In this document: positions 1-10,022 of the stretch, in pieces
Layout: the number at the start of each line of letters is the position of its first letter
Numbering within the stretch: the stretch's first letter is position 1
Assembly: GCF_009363695.1 (NCBI RefSeq)
Contig: NZ_CP045403.1
Coordinates: forward strand, 1,778,001 to 1,842,000
Origin: Bacillus sp. THAF10
GTDB lineage: Bacteria; Bacillota; Bacilli; Bacillales; Bacillaceae_I
Length of the DNA: 64,000 nt
Direction of reading: 5' to 3'
Notes under the pieces: model-generated
What the model saw: only the letters and a program-made list of their open reading frames with translations
Told to the model about the DNA's origin: nothing
The model's database searches: none
Program-made: the position numbers and the translations under genes

Positions 1-1
1 G

Positions 2-500
2 ATTGAGGAAATCAAGCCAATAAAAGATGATCTATACACACCAAAAATCGAAGGTGCCGATGATGAGATTCGTGATATGAGCTATTCTATGGCTAGAAGA
101 ATTTACGGAGACAACTTGCCTGAGATTGTGGAAAAACGAATTGAAAAGGAACTAAAAAGTATTATCGGACATGGGTTTGCCGTTATTTATCTAATTTCTC
201 ATAAGCTTGTTAAGAAATCTCTAGATGATGGCTATCTGGTAGGGTCTCGAGGGTCTGTTGGATCGTCTTTTGTTGCCACCATGACAGAGATTACGGAAGT
301 AAACCCATTGCCTCCACATTATGTGTGTCCATCCTGCCAGCATTCGGAGTTTTTTGATGATGGTTCGGTAGGCTCAGGGTTCGATTTGCCTGATAAAGAT
401 TGCCCTAAATGTGGCGAAGCGTTTAAAAAAGATGGCCACGATATCCCCTTTGAGACCTTCCTTGGCTTTAAAGGAGATAAGGTGCCGGATATTGATTTGA
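2..500 (+). CDS. polC: DNA polymerase III PolC, upstream exon (partial)
   Basis: PolC is the essential replicative DNA polymerase of Firmicutes. The reading frame is open from base 2, so the gene begins before the window. This part resembles the B. subtilis PolC stretch from EEIKPIKDD to PDIDL and includes [10 protein letters not shown] and a zinc-type Cys pattern (CPSC near 327, CPKC near 405). The exon stops at base 500 after the first base of an Asn codon. Joining base 500 to base 3169 restores PDIDLNFSGEYQ, the polymerase catalytic motif with its two Asp residues. Without splicing the frame would run only five residues into the intron and stop at 517. Identification is certain by recall of the family; the split itself is seen directly. 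Confidence 0.97.
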
Positions 501-1234
501 GTGCGACACGTTCTTAACTGAAAAGGTTAAGCACTAGCATTGTCTAGTAGAACTGCTATTCCAATGTGTGGAATGATGGGGTAACGTCCTGAAACACACA
601 CACTAAAGCTACGGCAAGCGAATGCGATAATGCAAACATCAACATCGTTTGAAGCCCGTTAAAGTAGGCTGAAGTTCACCCTAACATTTTAGGATGAGGA
701 AAGGGAGATATTAATCTTCTGTGAATGATAGGTCTGGTGTCTATAAAATTCCTATGGTTAGAATCAGTAAAATCACTGGGACGAACCCTCGATTGACTTT
801 TCGTGAATGTCACGCAGCAGAAATGTTGTGGGGTCCTAAGAGGACTTCTGAGTGTGGATGAGTAAGCGTTTGGTTATGAAAATCCATCCTGTGTTACAGG
901 CACAGGCAAGCTCAGCGGAATTTAGGGGGAACCTAAGGGAATAAAATAAAGATAGGAATAGTGGAACGTGTGAAGCTCCTGACGTAAGAGAAGGTTGCAC
1001 TTCTATGACAATGGTGTATGGAAAGGCGTATAGCTATAACATACTTTACAGGAGTGGCAGTAGTGCCGTAGTACTGTTGAAGAAATGCTGATGATGACTG
1101 AATAACAAATAGGTCGGAGGATAAAACATTTCAGAGGGAAGGGCACAAGTCGTTAACGTCGAAACAAAAACCTACAAAAAGTCAGATTCGCGTATGACTA
1201 AAGAAAAACGAAAGCTTCATAAGGAAGTGATTAG

Positions 1235-3061
1235 TTGGCTGACTTAATGATTCAAAAGCTAAGAAACAACGAATATTTTGGCTTACAATCAACTTTTGAT
1301 AATCTTTATGAGGAAAGCAAAAAGGGTCGATATTTTAAAAACATTTTTCAGCTTATTATTTCTGAAGAGAACATTCAATTAGCCTTTCGAAACATAAAAA
1401 GTAATATTGGGAGCAAAACGAAAGGTACGAACGGTCACACAATAAAACATCTTAATAAAATAGATGCTCTCAAGCTGATTGGATTAACAAAAAAGAGACT
1501 GGATAACTATAATCCACATGCAGTAAGGCGTGTGCTAATACCAAAGCCTAACGGAACAATGAGACCTTTAGGAATTCCAACAATTGAGGACAGATTAATA
1601 CAACAAATGTTTTTACAGGTTCTTGAGCCGATTGTTGAAGGTAAGTTTCATTCGCAGAGCTATGGTTTTAGACCAAAAAGAAGCACTCATGATGCTTTAG
1701 CAAGGTGCTATCATATGGTCAATCACAGTCATCAACATTTTGTGGTGGATATAGATATTAAAGGTTTCTTCGATAATGTCAATCATAAAAAGCTAATGAG
1801 GCAACTATGGACAATAGGAATACGGGACAAAAAAGTTTTATCTATCATCAAAATGATGCTAAAGGCAGAAATAAAGGGTAAAGGTATACCTGTTAAAGGA
1901 ACTCCTCAAGGCGGCATATTATCCCCATTACTAGCCAATGTGGTGTTAAACGAACTTGACTGGTGGATTTCAAATCAATGGGAAACAAAGCCAACAAGAG
2001 TTCCATATAAATTGAAACGTAATAAAACGGACGCTCTTAAAAAGACAAAGTTAAAACCAATGTATCTAGTAAGATATGCAGATGATTTTAAAATCTTCAC
2101 GAATTCCTACTCTAATGCTAGGAAGATTAAAATGGCTGTAGAGAAATGGCTCAGAGAAAGATTAGGCCTTGAAATTAGTGAAGATAAAAGCAAAATCACT
2201 AACTTACGCAAAAACGGTACAGACTTTTTAGGAGTACGGTTTAGAGCGGTTCGCAAAGGAAATGCCAAAACAGGTTATATTGTAAACTCAAAAATGGACC
2301 CCAAGGCAAAAGAGAAGGTATTAGGTGTTATTCGCCACCAGCTCATAAAGATGAGAAAAAGTCCCACTCCAGAAAAAGTGATGAATTTCAATGCCAACAT
2401 CCTCGGTTTACACAACTATTACAAAGTTGCAACGAGGATAGCTCAAGAATTTAATGAGATACGACATAAAATTCATCGGAATATTAAATCGTTGATGTTT
2501 AGAAATATTTTTATTTACACAAAGGAAACGAATAACATCATTGATAAATTCTATGGAGATTACAATTGTCAAAGATTTAAAAGTAATGGATTACTGGTCT
2601 ATCCTATTGAAGCAATTCGACATGATATACGAGGTCAAAGAGACCCTAACTTCTCTGTTTATAAGAAAAAGGATAGGGCATCAATTCATAAGTTAATTAA
2701 GAATGTGTCTGTTCGTGAAATTGAAATGTTTCGTAAAGGAATATTTAAAGCTAAAAGTGTTTTGTACGAAAATAACCGTTTGAGTAAATATGTAGCTCAA
2801 AAAGGTTGCTGTGGTATTACAGGAGAACGACTGACTCCCCACAATGCCATATGTCACCATATAAGATCTACAGCTCAAGGCGGAAAAGATGACTATGAAA
2901 ACTTGATGATAATAAACAAGAAATATCATATGATTATTCATAATAAAGACCCACTTTTAAATAATGATTATAAAAAAATATTAGCCAAGTTTGAAACGAA
3001 GGCCTTAAACAAATTAAACAAGCTAAGAACGGAAGTAGGAAATCCAAAACTTAGCTTCTAA
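1235..3061 (+). CDS. ltrA: Group II intron-encoded reverse transcriptase/maturase with HNH endonuclease
   Basis: This 608-residue protein helps its host intron to splice and to move by retrohoming. The reverse transcriptase domain spans roughly residues 60-340 and carries the catalytic YADD at 281-284, plus the PKPNGTMRPLGIP, YGFRPKRST and GTPQGGILSP blocks. A maturase (X) region follows near residues 370-430 (NANILGLHNYYK). The C-terminal HNH endonuclease spans about 525-570, with Cys525/Cys526 and CHHI. The TTG start at 1235 follows AAGGAAGTG; ATG 1247 is the alternative. All expected domains are present and the ORF is uninterrupted, so it looks functional. The symbol ltrA is used for the family. 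Confidence 0.95.
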   Translation: MADLMIQKLRNNEYFGLQSTFDNLYEESKKGRYFKNIFQLIISEENIQLAFRNIKSNIGSKTKGTNGHTIKHLNKIDALKLIGLTKKRLDNYNPHAVRRVLIPKPNGTMRPLGIPTIEDRLIQQMFLQVLEPIVEGKFHSQSYGFRPKRSTHDALARCYHMVNHSHQHFVVDIDIKGFFDNVNHKKLMRQLWTIGIRDKKVLSIIKMMLKAEIKGKGIPVKGTPQGGILSPLLANVVLNELDWWISNQWETKPTRVPYKLKRNKTDALKKTKLKPMYLVRYADDFKIFTNSYSNARKIKMAVEKWLRERLGLEISEDKSKITNLRKNGTDFLGVRFRAVRKGNAKTGYIVNSKMDPKAKEKVLGVIRHQLIKMRKSPTPEKVMNFNANILGLHNYYKVATRIAQEFNEIRHKIHRNIKSLMFRNIFIYTKETNNIIDKFYGDYNCQRFKSNGLLVYPIEAIRHDIRGQRDPNFSVYKKKDRASIHKLIKNVSVREIEMFRKGIFKAKSVLYENNRLSKYVAQKGCCGITGERLTPHNAICHHIRSTAQGGKDDYENLMIINKKYHMIIHNKDPLLNNDYKKILAKFETKALNKLNKLRTEVGNPKLSF

Positions 3062-3082
3062 ACTTCGACAATGTTAACGATG

Positions 3083-3121
3083 GAACGCCGTATGACTCCG
3101 AAAGGGTCACGTACGGTGTGG
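3083..3121 (+). ncRNA. Group II intron domain V catalytic hairpin
   Basis: Domain V is the most conserved part of the ribozyme. The lower stem ACGCCGT pairs with ACGGTGT, including one G-U pair. A small internal bulge follows, then an upper stem GACTC/GGGTC capped by a GAAA-type loop. The catalytic triad reads CGC in the lower stem rather than the more frequent AGC. It begins 22 nt after the maturase stop codon, the usual place. Confidence 0.88.
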
Positions 3122-3168
3122 AGTGGGGGAAAAGCCAGAGATAATTTCAAAGGCTTACCTATCACTAT

Positions 3169-4574
3169 ATTTTTCTGGTGAATATCAGCCTAGGGCCCAT
3201 AATTACACGAAGGTACTCTTTGGGGAAGAGTATGTATTCCGTGCAGGTACCATTGGTACGGTTGCTGATAAGACTGCCTACGGGTATGTCAAGGGCTATG
3301 CCAATGACCGCAACTTAATTTTAAGAGGTGCTGAAATTGATCGTCTTTCCTCCGGCTGTACAGGAGTGAAAAGAACTACAGGACAGCATCCTGGTGGTAT
3401 TATCGTTGTTCCTGATTATATGGATATATTTGATTTTTCACCGATTCAGTATCCCGCGGATGATCAGAGCTCAGAATGGAAGACGACCCATTTTGATTTT
3501 CACTCTATCCATGATAATTTGTTAAAGCTTGATATACTTGGGCATGATGATCCAACTGTTATTAGAATGCTGCAGGATTTAAGTGGAATTGATCCGAAGA
3601 CGATCCCAACCGACGACCCTGAGGTAATGAAAATATTTAGCGGAACAGCATCACTTGGCGTAACAGAAGAACAGATCATGTGTAAAACAGGGACTCTAGG
3701 TATTCCGGAGTTTGGAACAAGGTTTGTTCGCCAGATGCTTGAGGATACGAAGCCGTCTACCTTCTCTGAATTAGTTCAAATTTCTGGACTATCTCACGGT
3801 ACAGATGTATGGCTTGGAAATGCACAAGAGCTTATTCATAACAAAACGTGTACATTAAGTGAAGTAATTGGCTGTCGTGATGATATTATGGTTTATCTAA
3901 TTTATAAAGGGCTTGAGCCGTCTATGGCGTTTAAAATCATGGAATCTGTCCGAAAAGGAAAAGGACTCTCAGACGAGTTTAAGGAAGAAATGATTAAGAA
4001 TGATGTTCCACCGTGGTACATTGATTCATGTTTAAAGATCAAATATATGTTCCCTAAGGCTCATGCTGCTGCTTATGTTTTGATGGCCGTTCGGATTGCC
4101 TATTTTAAAGTGCATTTCCCACTGATGTATTATGCGGCTTATTTTACCGTCCGAGCAGATGATTTTGATGTGGACAATATGGTCAAAGGTTCCGCTGCGA
4201 TTAGGAAAAAGGTGGAGGAAATAAATGCAAAAGGTTTAGATGCAGCACCAAAGGAAAAATCCTTGCTTACTGTACTAGAACTTGCGCTGGAAATGACCGA
4301 ACGTGGCTTTAGCTTTCAAAAAGTAGATTTGTATAAATCGAGTGCAACGGACTTTATTATTGAAGGAAACAGTCTAATACCTCCTTTCAACTCCATACCT
4401 GGACTCGGCACGAACGCAGCACTTAATATTGTGAAAGCAAGAGAGGATGGTGAATTCCTTTCTAAAGAAGACTTGCAGCAACGAGGTCGCATATCAAAAA
4501 CAATTCTAGAATATTTAGATAATCATGGTTGTCTCACAGGCCTTCCAGATCAAAATCAATTGTCGTTATTTTAG
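3169..4574 (+). CDS. polC: DNA polymerase III PolC, downstream exon
   Basis: The second exon begins with the last two bases of the split Asn codon (A|AT) and continues [18 protein letters not shown]. It encodes the rest of the palm, the fingers and the C-terminal region of PolC, ending in QLSLF, a typical beta-clamp-binding tail at the PolC C terminus. Motifs close to B. subtilis PolC include [21 protein letters not shown] and [18 protein letters not shown]. There is no frameshift. Two terminator-like hairpins follow before rimP. The open frame extends upstream into the intron (to 3123), but that part is not coding in the spliced message. Confidence 0.97.
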
Positions 4575-4687
4575 AAAACACATGATAGAATCCTTATGTG
4601 AAGCATGATGATAATTAGAAAGATTTGCATATTGTTTGGGGATATGATATATTGACATTGGAAATGCTATATACAAGTAACTAGCAG

Positions 4688-4710
4688 AGAGTGGGGCAAC
4701 CCACTCTTTC
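4688..4710 (+). terminator. Hairpin after polC
   Basis: The stem AGAGTGGG/CCCACTCT closes a GCAA loop and is followed by a short T-rich stretch (TTC). The weak T-tract suggests partial termination or attenuation ahead of rimP-nusA. Confidence 0.6.
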
Positions 4711-4792
4711 GTATTGTATGCTCAGCTTTCTTTTGGCTTCTTGTCTTGTTTAGTTTACGCAGCAGTTGTACATAGCTTGCTTGTTTAAGATG

Positions 4793-4818
4793 CCCTGCTT
4801 TTTAGCAGGGTCTTTTGT
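4793..4818 (+). terminator. Second hairpin between polC and rimP
   Basis: The stem CCCTGCT/AGCAGGG is followed by TCTTTTGTT. It sits 50 nt before the rimP start and could act as an intrinsic terminator or attenuator for the nusA operon. Confidence 0.65.
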
Positions 4819-4863
4819 TCAGATTTTATAAACATCGTCTCGCATCTGCGAAGGAGGGAAATG

Positions 4864-5334
4864 ATGAGCAAAAATGTAACAGAAACGGTGGAAGAGCTAG
4901 TACTTCCAATCGTTCAGCAGATGAATGTTGAATTAGTGGATATTGAATATGTGAAAGAAGGATCTTCATGGTTCTTGCGTGTATATGTCGATAAAGAAGG
5001 TGGCATTGACATTGAAGAATGTGGGAATGTGAGTGAAAAATTAAGCGAAAAGCTTGATGAAATCGACCCAATTCCTCACAACTATTTCCTTGAAGTGTCA
5101 TCACCTGGAGCAGAGCGTCCTCTTAAGAAAAAAGAAGACGTGGAAAAGGCAGTAGGGAAGTATGTCAACATCAAAACATATGAACCAATTGATGGATTAA
5201 AGTCCTTTGAGGGTGACCTAGTGGAGTTTGATGGAGAAACTGTGAAACTCTTATTGACTATTAAAACACGCAAAAAAGAAGTGTCCATTCCATATCAAAA
5301 AGTTGCAAAGGCCAGATTGGCTGTAAAATTTTAA
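4864..5334 (+). CDS. rimP: Ribosome maturation factor RimP
   Basis: RimP (YlxS) assists assembly of the 30S ribosomal subunit. The 156-residue product has the family motifs [26 protein letters not shown] and [17 protein letters not shown]. Two ATG codons lie in tandem (4861 and 4864). The AAGGAGGG ribosome binding site ends at 4858, so 4864 has the better spacing and matches the B. subtilis start MSKKV. It is the first gene of the nusA-infB cluster, upstream of nusA by 86 nt. Confidence 0.95.
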   Translation: MSKNVTETVEELVLPIVQQMNVELVDIEYVKEGSSWFLRVYVDKEGGIDIEECGNVSEKLSEKLDEIDPIPHNYFLEVSSPGAERPLKKKEDVEKAVGKYVNIKTYEPIDGLKSFEGDLVEFDGETVKLLLTIKTRKKEVSIPYQKVAKARLAVKF

Positions 5335-5420
5335 GGATACACTTCCTTAATAGATGAAATTCTGTCCATTTAGAGGCTGAATAAAACGAAAGAATAGGAT
5401 TTTAAGGGGGACATGGTTGT

Positions 5421-6542
5421 ATGAGCAGCGAGTTATTTGATGCTTTAACCCTGATGGAAAAGGAAAAAGGCATTAGTAAAGATGTAATTATTGAAGCAAT
5501 TGAAGCTGCGCTTATTTCTGCGTATAAACGTAATTTTAATCAAGCGCAAAATGTTCGAGTGGATATGAATCTTGAAACAGGTACAATGCGCGTGTTTGCA
5601 AGAAAAGATGTTGTAGAAGAGGTGTTTGATTCCCGTCTTGAAATCTCTGTAGATGAGGCGCGTCAAATGAATCCGAACTACCAAGAAAACGACGTGGTGG
5701 AAATTGAAGTAACGCCAAAAGATTTCGGACGCATTGCTGCCCAAACTGCGAAACAAGTGGTCACTCAGCGCGTTCGTGAAGCAGAAAGAGGAGTTATTTA
5801 CTCTGAATACATTGAGCGTGAAGAAGATATCATGACGGGTATTGTACAACGTCTTGATTCGAAATTTATCTATGTGAGCCTTGGGAAAATAGAGGCACTT
5901 CTGCCAATTAATGAGCAAATGCCTAATGAACATTACAAGCCTCATGATAGAATAAAGGTATTCTTAACAAAAGTAGAAAAAACAACGAAGGGTCCACAAA
6001 TTTTTGTTTCCAGATCACACCCTGGATTACTAAAACGCTTATTTGAGCTAGAAGTACCAGAAATATATGATGGTACGGTGGAAATTAAATCGGTAGCTCG
6101 AGAAGCGGGAGATCGTTCGAAAATCTCCGTACACTGTGACAATCCTGAAGTTGATCCAGTAGGTGCTTGTGTAGGACCTAAAGGGCAAAGAGTACAGGCA
6201 ATTGTAAATGAGTTAAAAGGCGAGAAAATAGATATCGTCAGATGGTCGAAAGATCCTGTCGAGTTTGTTGCAAATGCTCTCAGCCCTTCCAAAGTATTGG
6301 AAGTGCAGGTGAATGAAGAAGACAAGGCTACAACTGTTGTTGTGCCTGATTATCAGCTTTCTCTTGCAATTGGGAAACGCGGTCAAAATGCCCGCCTTGC
6401 TGCGAAATTGACTGGCTGGAAGATTGATATTAAAAGCGAGTCCGAAGCGGAAGAATTAGGAATTTATCCTAGCTTGTCATTGTCCAAGACCGATTCTGAG
6501 GACATGGACGATTTCTATGATGAAGATTCCACAGAAGAATAA
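5421..6542 (+). CDS. nusA: Transcription termination/antitermination factor NusA
   Basis: NusA binds RNA polymerase and modulates pausing and intrinsic termination. The 373 residues match the short Firmicutes form: an N-terminal RNAP-binding domain (about 1-130), an S1 domain (about 135-200, MTGIVQRLDSKFIYV), and two KH domains (GPKGQRVQAIV near 250 and AIGKRGQNARLAAKLTGW near 315). The C-terminal acidic repeats of the E. coli protein are absent, as normal for Bacillus. The ATG at 5421 follows AAGGGGG. rnpM follows after 23 nt. Confidence 0.97.
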   Translation: MSSELFDALTLMEKEKGISKDVIIEAIEAALISAYKRNFNQAQNVRVDMNLETGTMRVFARKDVVEEVFDSRLEISVDEARQMNPNYQENDVVEIEVTPKDFGRIAAQTAKQVVTQRVREAERGVIYSEYIEREEDIMTGIVQRLDSKFIYVSLGKIEALLPINEQMPNEHYKPHDRIKVFLTKVEKTTKGPQIFVSRSHPGLLKRLFELEVPEIYDGTVEIKSVAREAGDRSKISVHCDNPEVDPVGACVGPKGQRVQAIVNELKGEKIDIVRWSKDPVEFVANALSPSKVLEVQVNEEDKATTVVVPDYQLSLAIGKRGQNARLAAKLTGWKIDIKSESEAEELGIYPSLSLSKTDSEDMDDFYDEDSTEE

Positions 6543-6565
6543 AGAGTAAAAGAGGGTGAAGCCAG

Positions 6566-6841
6566 GTGAACAGTCGCAAAAAAATTCCTATGCGAAAATG
6601 TGTGGCAAGTCAGGAAATGAAGCCGAAAAAAGAACTAATTCGCATTGTACGTTCCAAAGAAGGCGACGTTTCCATTGACATGACCGGGAAAAAATCCGGC
6701 AGGGGAGCATATCTTGCCAGAAATAAAGAGAGCATCCTGCTTGCTAAGAAAAAGGATATTCTCTCCCGACACCTTGATGTAGCGATTGACGATTCATTGT
6801 ATGATGAATTACTTCAGCTGGTAGAAACGGAGCAAGATTAA
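6566..6841 (+). CDS. rnpM: RNase P modulator RnpM (YlxR)
   Basis: This is the YlxR (DUF448) RNA-binding protein of the nusA operon, named RnpM in B. subtilis for its effect on RNase P. The 91 residues include the motifs [20 protein letters not shown] and [10 protein letters not shown] typical of the family. The start is GTG at 6566 behind AGGGTGAAGCC. It ends 5 nt before the next gene, so the two are probably translated together. Confidence 0.93.
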   Translation: MNSRKKIPMRKCVASQEMKPKKELIRIVRSKEGDVSIDMTGKKSGRGAYLARNKESILLAKKKDILSRHLDVAIDDSLYDELLQLVETEQD

Positions 6842-6846
6842 ATAAA

Positions 6847-7146
6847 ATGAATAATCAATGGCTATCAATAGTTGGACTTGCAACTAGAGCAAGAAAAACG
6901 ATTACAGGGGAAGAGTTTGTTATAAAAGAAGTGCGGACTAAAAAAGCAAAACTGGTCTTAGTTGCTGGAGATGCTTCCGCCAATACCATGAAAAAACTAA
7001 CAGATAAATGTGCGTACTATCATGTACCAATTAGAACGGTAGAAAATCGGTACGAACTAGGTCGAGCGATTGGTAAAGATGCAAGAGTATCTGTCGCCAT
7101 TTTAGATGAAGGGTTTGCGAAAAAACTCCTATCCTTGCTCGATTAA
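6847..7146 (+). CDS. rplGA: L7Ae-family RNA-binding protein (YlxQ)
   Basis: A 99-residue L7Ae/L30e-fold protein. In B. subtilis the YlxQ protein binds kink-turn RNA. Family features are [16 protein letters not shown] at the N terminus, [10 protein letters not shown] in the middle and VRTVE-type strands later. It lies between rnpM and infB as in other bacilli, spaced 5 nt and 17 nt from them. No independent promoter is evident. Confidence 0.92.
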   Translation: MNNQWLSIVGLATRARKTITGEEFVIKEVRTKKAKLVLVAGDASANTMKKLTDKCAYYHVPIRTVENRYELGRAIGKDARVSVAILDEGFAKKLLSLLD

Positions 7147-7163
7147 TCTTTGGGGGTGAATGT

Positions 7164-9305
7164 ATGACTAAATTACGCGTTTACGAATACGCTAAACAAA
7201 AGAACGTATCAAGTAAAGATGTCATCACAAAACTAAAAGAAATGAATATTGAGGTATCAAACCATATGGCAACATTAGACGACGACACTATTAAAAAATT
7301 GAACGGCTCAGATAAAAAAGAAGCACCAAAGAAAGCAACAGAAAAGAACCAATCTGCGAAAAAACAACAAAACCATCAACCAAACGCTGGTCAAGGCAAA
7401 CCGAAGAACAAACCTTCTTCTGGTAAAAAAGCTGATTTCAGCAATAACCATAACAACAGCAACAACCAAAACAAGGGTAAGAAAAGACCAAATAATAAAC
7501 AAAATCGCGGACAACAACAGGCACCTGTTCAACCTGCAAAGAAAAAAGAAACACCTTCTAAAATTACGTTTACAGGCTCATTAACAGTAGGCGAATTAGC
7601 AAATATACTCAACAAAGAGCCATCTGAAATTATTAAAAAGCTATTGATGCTTGGTGTAATGGCTACCATTAATCAGGATCTTGATAAAGATTCCATCGAA
7701 TTAATAGCTGGAGAATACAACGTAGAAGTAGAAGAGGAAATTGTATTTGAAGTTACTGACTTTGAAGGCTATGAATCAGATGATAAAGAAGAAGTACTAG
7801 AAGAGCGTCCTCCAGTTGTGACAATCATGGGTCACGTAGACCACGGTAAAACGACCCTTCTTGACTCTATCCGTAATACAAAAGTGACTGCGGGCGAAGC
7901 AGGTGGAATTACTCAGCATATCGGTGCCTACCAAGTACAGGTAGAACAAGGCAAAAAAATCACCTTCCTAGACACACCAGGACACGCCGCATTTACAACG
8001 ATGCGTTCTCGTGGTGCTCAAGTAACAGACATCACCATTCTTGTTGTAGCAGCAGATGATGGTGTTATGCCTCAGACTGTAGAAGCAATCAACCACGCAA
8101 AAGCAGCAGAAGTTCCAATTATTGTGGCAGTCAATAAGATGGACAAAGAAGGAGCAAATCCAGATCGTGTGATGCAGGAATTAACAGAGCATGGCTTAGT
8201 TTCTGAAGCATGGGGCGGAGATACTATTTTTGTTCCACTTTCTGCTTTAAGCGGTGAAGGTATTGACACATTACTTGAAATGATTCTACTCGTATCTGAA
8301 GTGGAAGAATACAAGGCGAACTCTAAGCGTGCGGCTGCTGGAACAGTAATTGAAGCTCAGCTTGACAAAGGAAGAGGTTCAGTTGCTACCTTGCTTGTAC
8401 AAAAAGGTACATTACGTGTGGGTGACCCAATTGTGGTTGGTAATACCTTTGGACGTGTTCGTGCAATGGTAAATGACCTTGGTCGCCGTGTGAAAGAGGC
8501 AGGACCTTCTACACCAGTAGAAATTACCGGACTGAACGATGTTCCACAAGCTGGGGACAACTTTATGGTATTCGCTGATGAAAAAACTGCAAGAAACGTT
8601 GGGGAAGCAAGAGCTCAAAAGCAATTGCAAGAACAGCGTAGTGAAAAAACACGTGTGACGCTTGATGATCTTTTCGAGCAAATTAAACAAGGTGATATTA
8701 AAGAAATTAACCTGATTGTCAAAGCTGACGTTCAAGGTTCTGTTGAAGCAATGGCTGCTTCTCTTCAAAAGATTGATGTAGAAGGAGCTAAAGTGAAAAT
8801 CATTCACACAGGAGTAGGTGCAATCACAGAGTCGGACGTGATTCTTGCATCTGCATCTAATGCGATTATTATCGGATTTAACGTTCGTCCTGATGCTGGA
8901 GCAAAACGTACAGCTGACGTGGAAAATGTTGATATTCGCTTGCACCGCATCATTTACAAAGCCATCGAAGAAATCGAAGCAGCGATGAAAGGGATGCTTG
9001 ACCCTGAGTTTGAAGAAAAAGTAATCGGTCAACTGGAAGTTCGCCAAACGTTCAAGGTATCGAAAGTAGGTACTATTGCGGGGGCGTATGTGACAGATGG
9101 TAAGGTTACGCGTGACTCTAGCATTCGCCTCATTCGTGACGGCATTGTTATTTTTGAAGGTGAATTAGACACACTCAAACGCTTTAAGGATGATGTGAAG
9201 GAAGTTGCAACAAACTATGAGTGTGGTGTGACGATTAAGAACTTTAATGACATTAAAGAAGGCGACGTTATTGAAGCCTATGTCATGCAAGAAATCGCAA
9301 GATAA
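7164..9305 (+). CDS. infB: Translation initiation factor IF-2
   Basis: IF-2 is the GTPase that brings initiator tRNA to the ribosome. The 713 residues comprise an N-terminal IF2N domain ([20 protein letters not shown]), a low-complexity K/N/Q-rich linker (about 50-130), a second IF2N-like domain, and a G domain with GHVDHGKT at 223-230, DTPGHAAF and NKMD. The C-terminal C1 and C2 domains complete it. The length is close to B. subtilis (716). The ATG at 7164 follows GGGGGTGA. Its stop codon overlaps the ylxP start by one base. Confidence 0.98.
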   Translation: MTKLRVYEYAKQKNVSSKDVITKLKEMNIEVSNHMATLDDDTIKKLNGSDKKEAPKKATEKNQSAKKQQNHQPNAGQGKPKNKPSSGKKADFSNNHNNSNNQNKGKKRPNNKQNRGQQQAPVQPAKKKETPSKITFTGSLTVGELANILNKEPSEIIKKLLMLGVMATINQDLDKDSIELIAGEYNVEVEEEIVFEVTDFEGYESDDKEEVLEERPPVVTIMGHVDHGKTTLLDSIRNTKVTAGEAGGITQHIGAYQVQVEQGKKITFLDTPGHAAFTTMRSRGAQVTDITILVVAADDGVMPQTVEAINHAKAAEVPIIVAVNKMDKEGANPDRVMQELTEHGLVSEAWGGDTIFVPLSALSGEGIDTLLEMILLVSEVEEYKANSKRAAAGTVIEAQLDKGRGSVATLLVQKGTLRVGDPIVVGNTFGRVRAMVNDLGRRVKEAGPSTPVEITGLNDVPQAGDNFMVFADEKTARNVGEARAQKQLQEQRSEKTRVTLDDLFEQIKQGDIKEINLIVKADVQGSVEAMAASLQKIDVEGAKVKIIHTGVGAITESDVILASASNAIIIGFNVRPDAGAKRTADVENVDIRLHRIIYKAIEEIEAAMKGMLDPEFEEKVIGQLEVRQTFKVSKVGTIAGAYVTDGKVTRDSSIRLIRDGIVIFEGELDTLKRFKDDVKEVATNYECGVTIKNFNDIKEGDVIEAYVMQEIAR

Positions 9306-9583
9306 TGATCGGATATTTAGAGTGCGATTGTCTTATCTACGATGCTCAATCTTTGAAGGAAAAAAGAGCAGTGTTGCAGCGTATTATTACTCGGCTAAAG
9401 CAACGGTTTAATATTTCCATTTCAGAAATAGGACATCAGGATGTATGGCAGCGGACGAAGATAGGAATTGTATCCCTATCTTCCTCTAAATCCATCACGG
9501 AAAAAGAATTACAAAAAGTCCTCGATTATCTGGATTCCTTTCCAGAAATTGAGAGGGCAGAAACTTCGCTTGAATGGCTTTAA
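9305..9583 (+). CDS. ylxP: YlxP family protein (DUF503)
   Basis: A 92-residue protein of the DUF503 family, always found between infB and rbfA in bacilli. The motif SLKEKRAVLQRIITRLKQRFNISISEI is typical. The ATG overlaps the infB stop (ATAATG), which implies translational coupling. The molecular function is not established. Its neighbours suggest a role near ribosome assembly or initiation, which is inference. Confidence 0.9.
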   Translation: MIGYLECDCLIYDAQSLKEKRAVLQRIITRLKQRFNISISEIGHQDVWQRTKIGIVSLSSSKSITEKELQKVLDYLDSFPEIERAETSLEWL

Positions 9584-9597
9584 AGAGGTGAATAGTG

Positions 9598-9960
9598 ATG
9601 ACACTAAGATCAAACCGTGTCGGAGAGCAGATGAAAAAAGAACTCTCAGATATTATTGGTCGTAAAATAAAGGACCCCCGTGTTGGCTTTGTAACAGTTA
9701 CAGATGTACAAGTAACGGGGGATCTTCAACAGGCTAAAGTGTTTATTTCTGTTTTAGGTGACGATGAAAAAAGACAGGATACACTTATCGGTCTTGCGAA
9801 AGCGAAAGGCTTTATCCGCAGTGAGATTGGCCGTAGAATCCGTTTGAGAAAAACTCCAGAGCTTTTCTTTGAGTTTGATGAATCGATTGATTATGGTAAT
9901 CGAATTGAGAGTCTGATTCATGAGTTAAATAAAAAGGACTCTGAGAATAACGAAGAGTAA
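9598..9960 (+). CDS. rbfA: 30S ribosome-binding factor RbfA
   Basis: RbfA is a KH-fold factor for late 30S maturation and cold adaptation. The 120 residues show [29 protein letters not shown] and [17 protein letters not shown], all standard. The ATG at 9598 is preferred over GTG 9595 because GAGGTG at 9585 gives 7-nt spacing. A strong terminator follows directly at 9963. Confidence 0.95.
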   Translation: MTLRSNRVGEQMKKELSDIIGRKIKDPRVGFVTVTDVQVTGDLQQAKVFISVLGDDEKRQDTLIGLAKAKGFIRSEIGRRIRLRKTPELFFEFDESIDYGNRIESLIHELNKKDSENNEE

Positions 9961-9962
9961 AG

Positions 9963-9995
9963 AAAAGGATAGGCAATTATTGTCTATCCTTTTTC
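9963..9995 (+). terminator. Terminator after rbfA
   Basis: The stem AAAAGGATAG/CTATCCTTTT ends in a T-run. It separates rbfA from truB and implies a separate or read-through supply for truB-ribF. Confidence 0.85.
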
Positions 9996-10022
9996 TTGAG
10001 ATTAAGGAAAAGGAGTGTCTTA

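Larger units (their letters stand above)
501..3168 (+). mobile_element. Group II intron inserted in polC
   Basis: A self-splicing retroelement of 2,668 nt. The 5' end is GTGCGAC, matching the group II GUGYG consensus, and the 3' end is ...CACTAT, matching the usual AY. Removing exactly 501-3168 rejoins the polC frame with no lost or added residue. Bases 517-1234 hold no gene and should fold as ribozyme domains I to III. The reverse transcriptase ORF lies in domain IV. Domain V is recognisable at 3083-3121, and a domain VI stem follows (AAGCC near 3132 pairing with GGCTT near 3152). The intron is in the same orientation as polC, as splicing requires. Its intact ORF and ribozyme core suggest it is still active, which is inference. 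Confidence 0.95.

Noticed and set aside
1177..1187. GTCAGAT near 1180 as the EBS1 that pairs with the exon end ATTTGA
   Set aside because: Complementarity is good, but the site is near the end of domain III rather than in domain I, where EBS1 belongs. A full fold is needed before naming EBS sites.
1..4574. polC as a pseudogene broken by a stop codon at 515-517
   Set aside because: The break has precise group II intron ends, an intact maturase and a recognisable domain V, and removing 501-3168 restores the frame with full motif conservation.
8412..9047. Long antisense open frame (211 codons) inside infB
   Set aside because: It lies wholly opposite a highly conserved gene, has no binding site and encodes a Cys/Phe-rich sequence typical of antisense frames.
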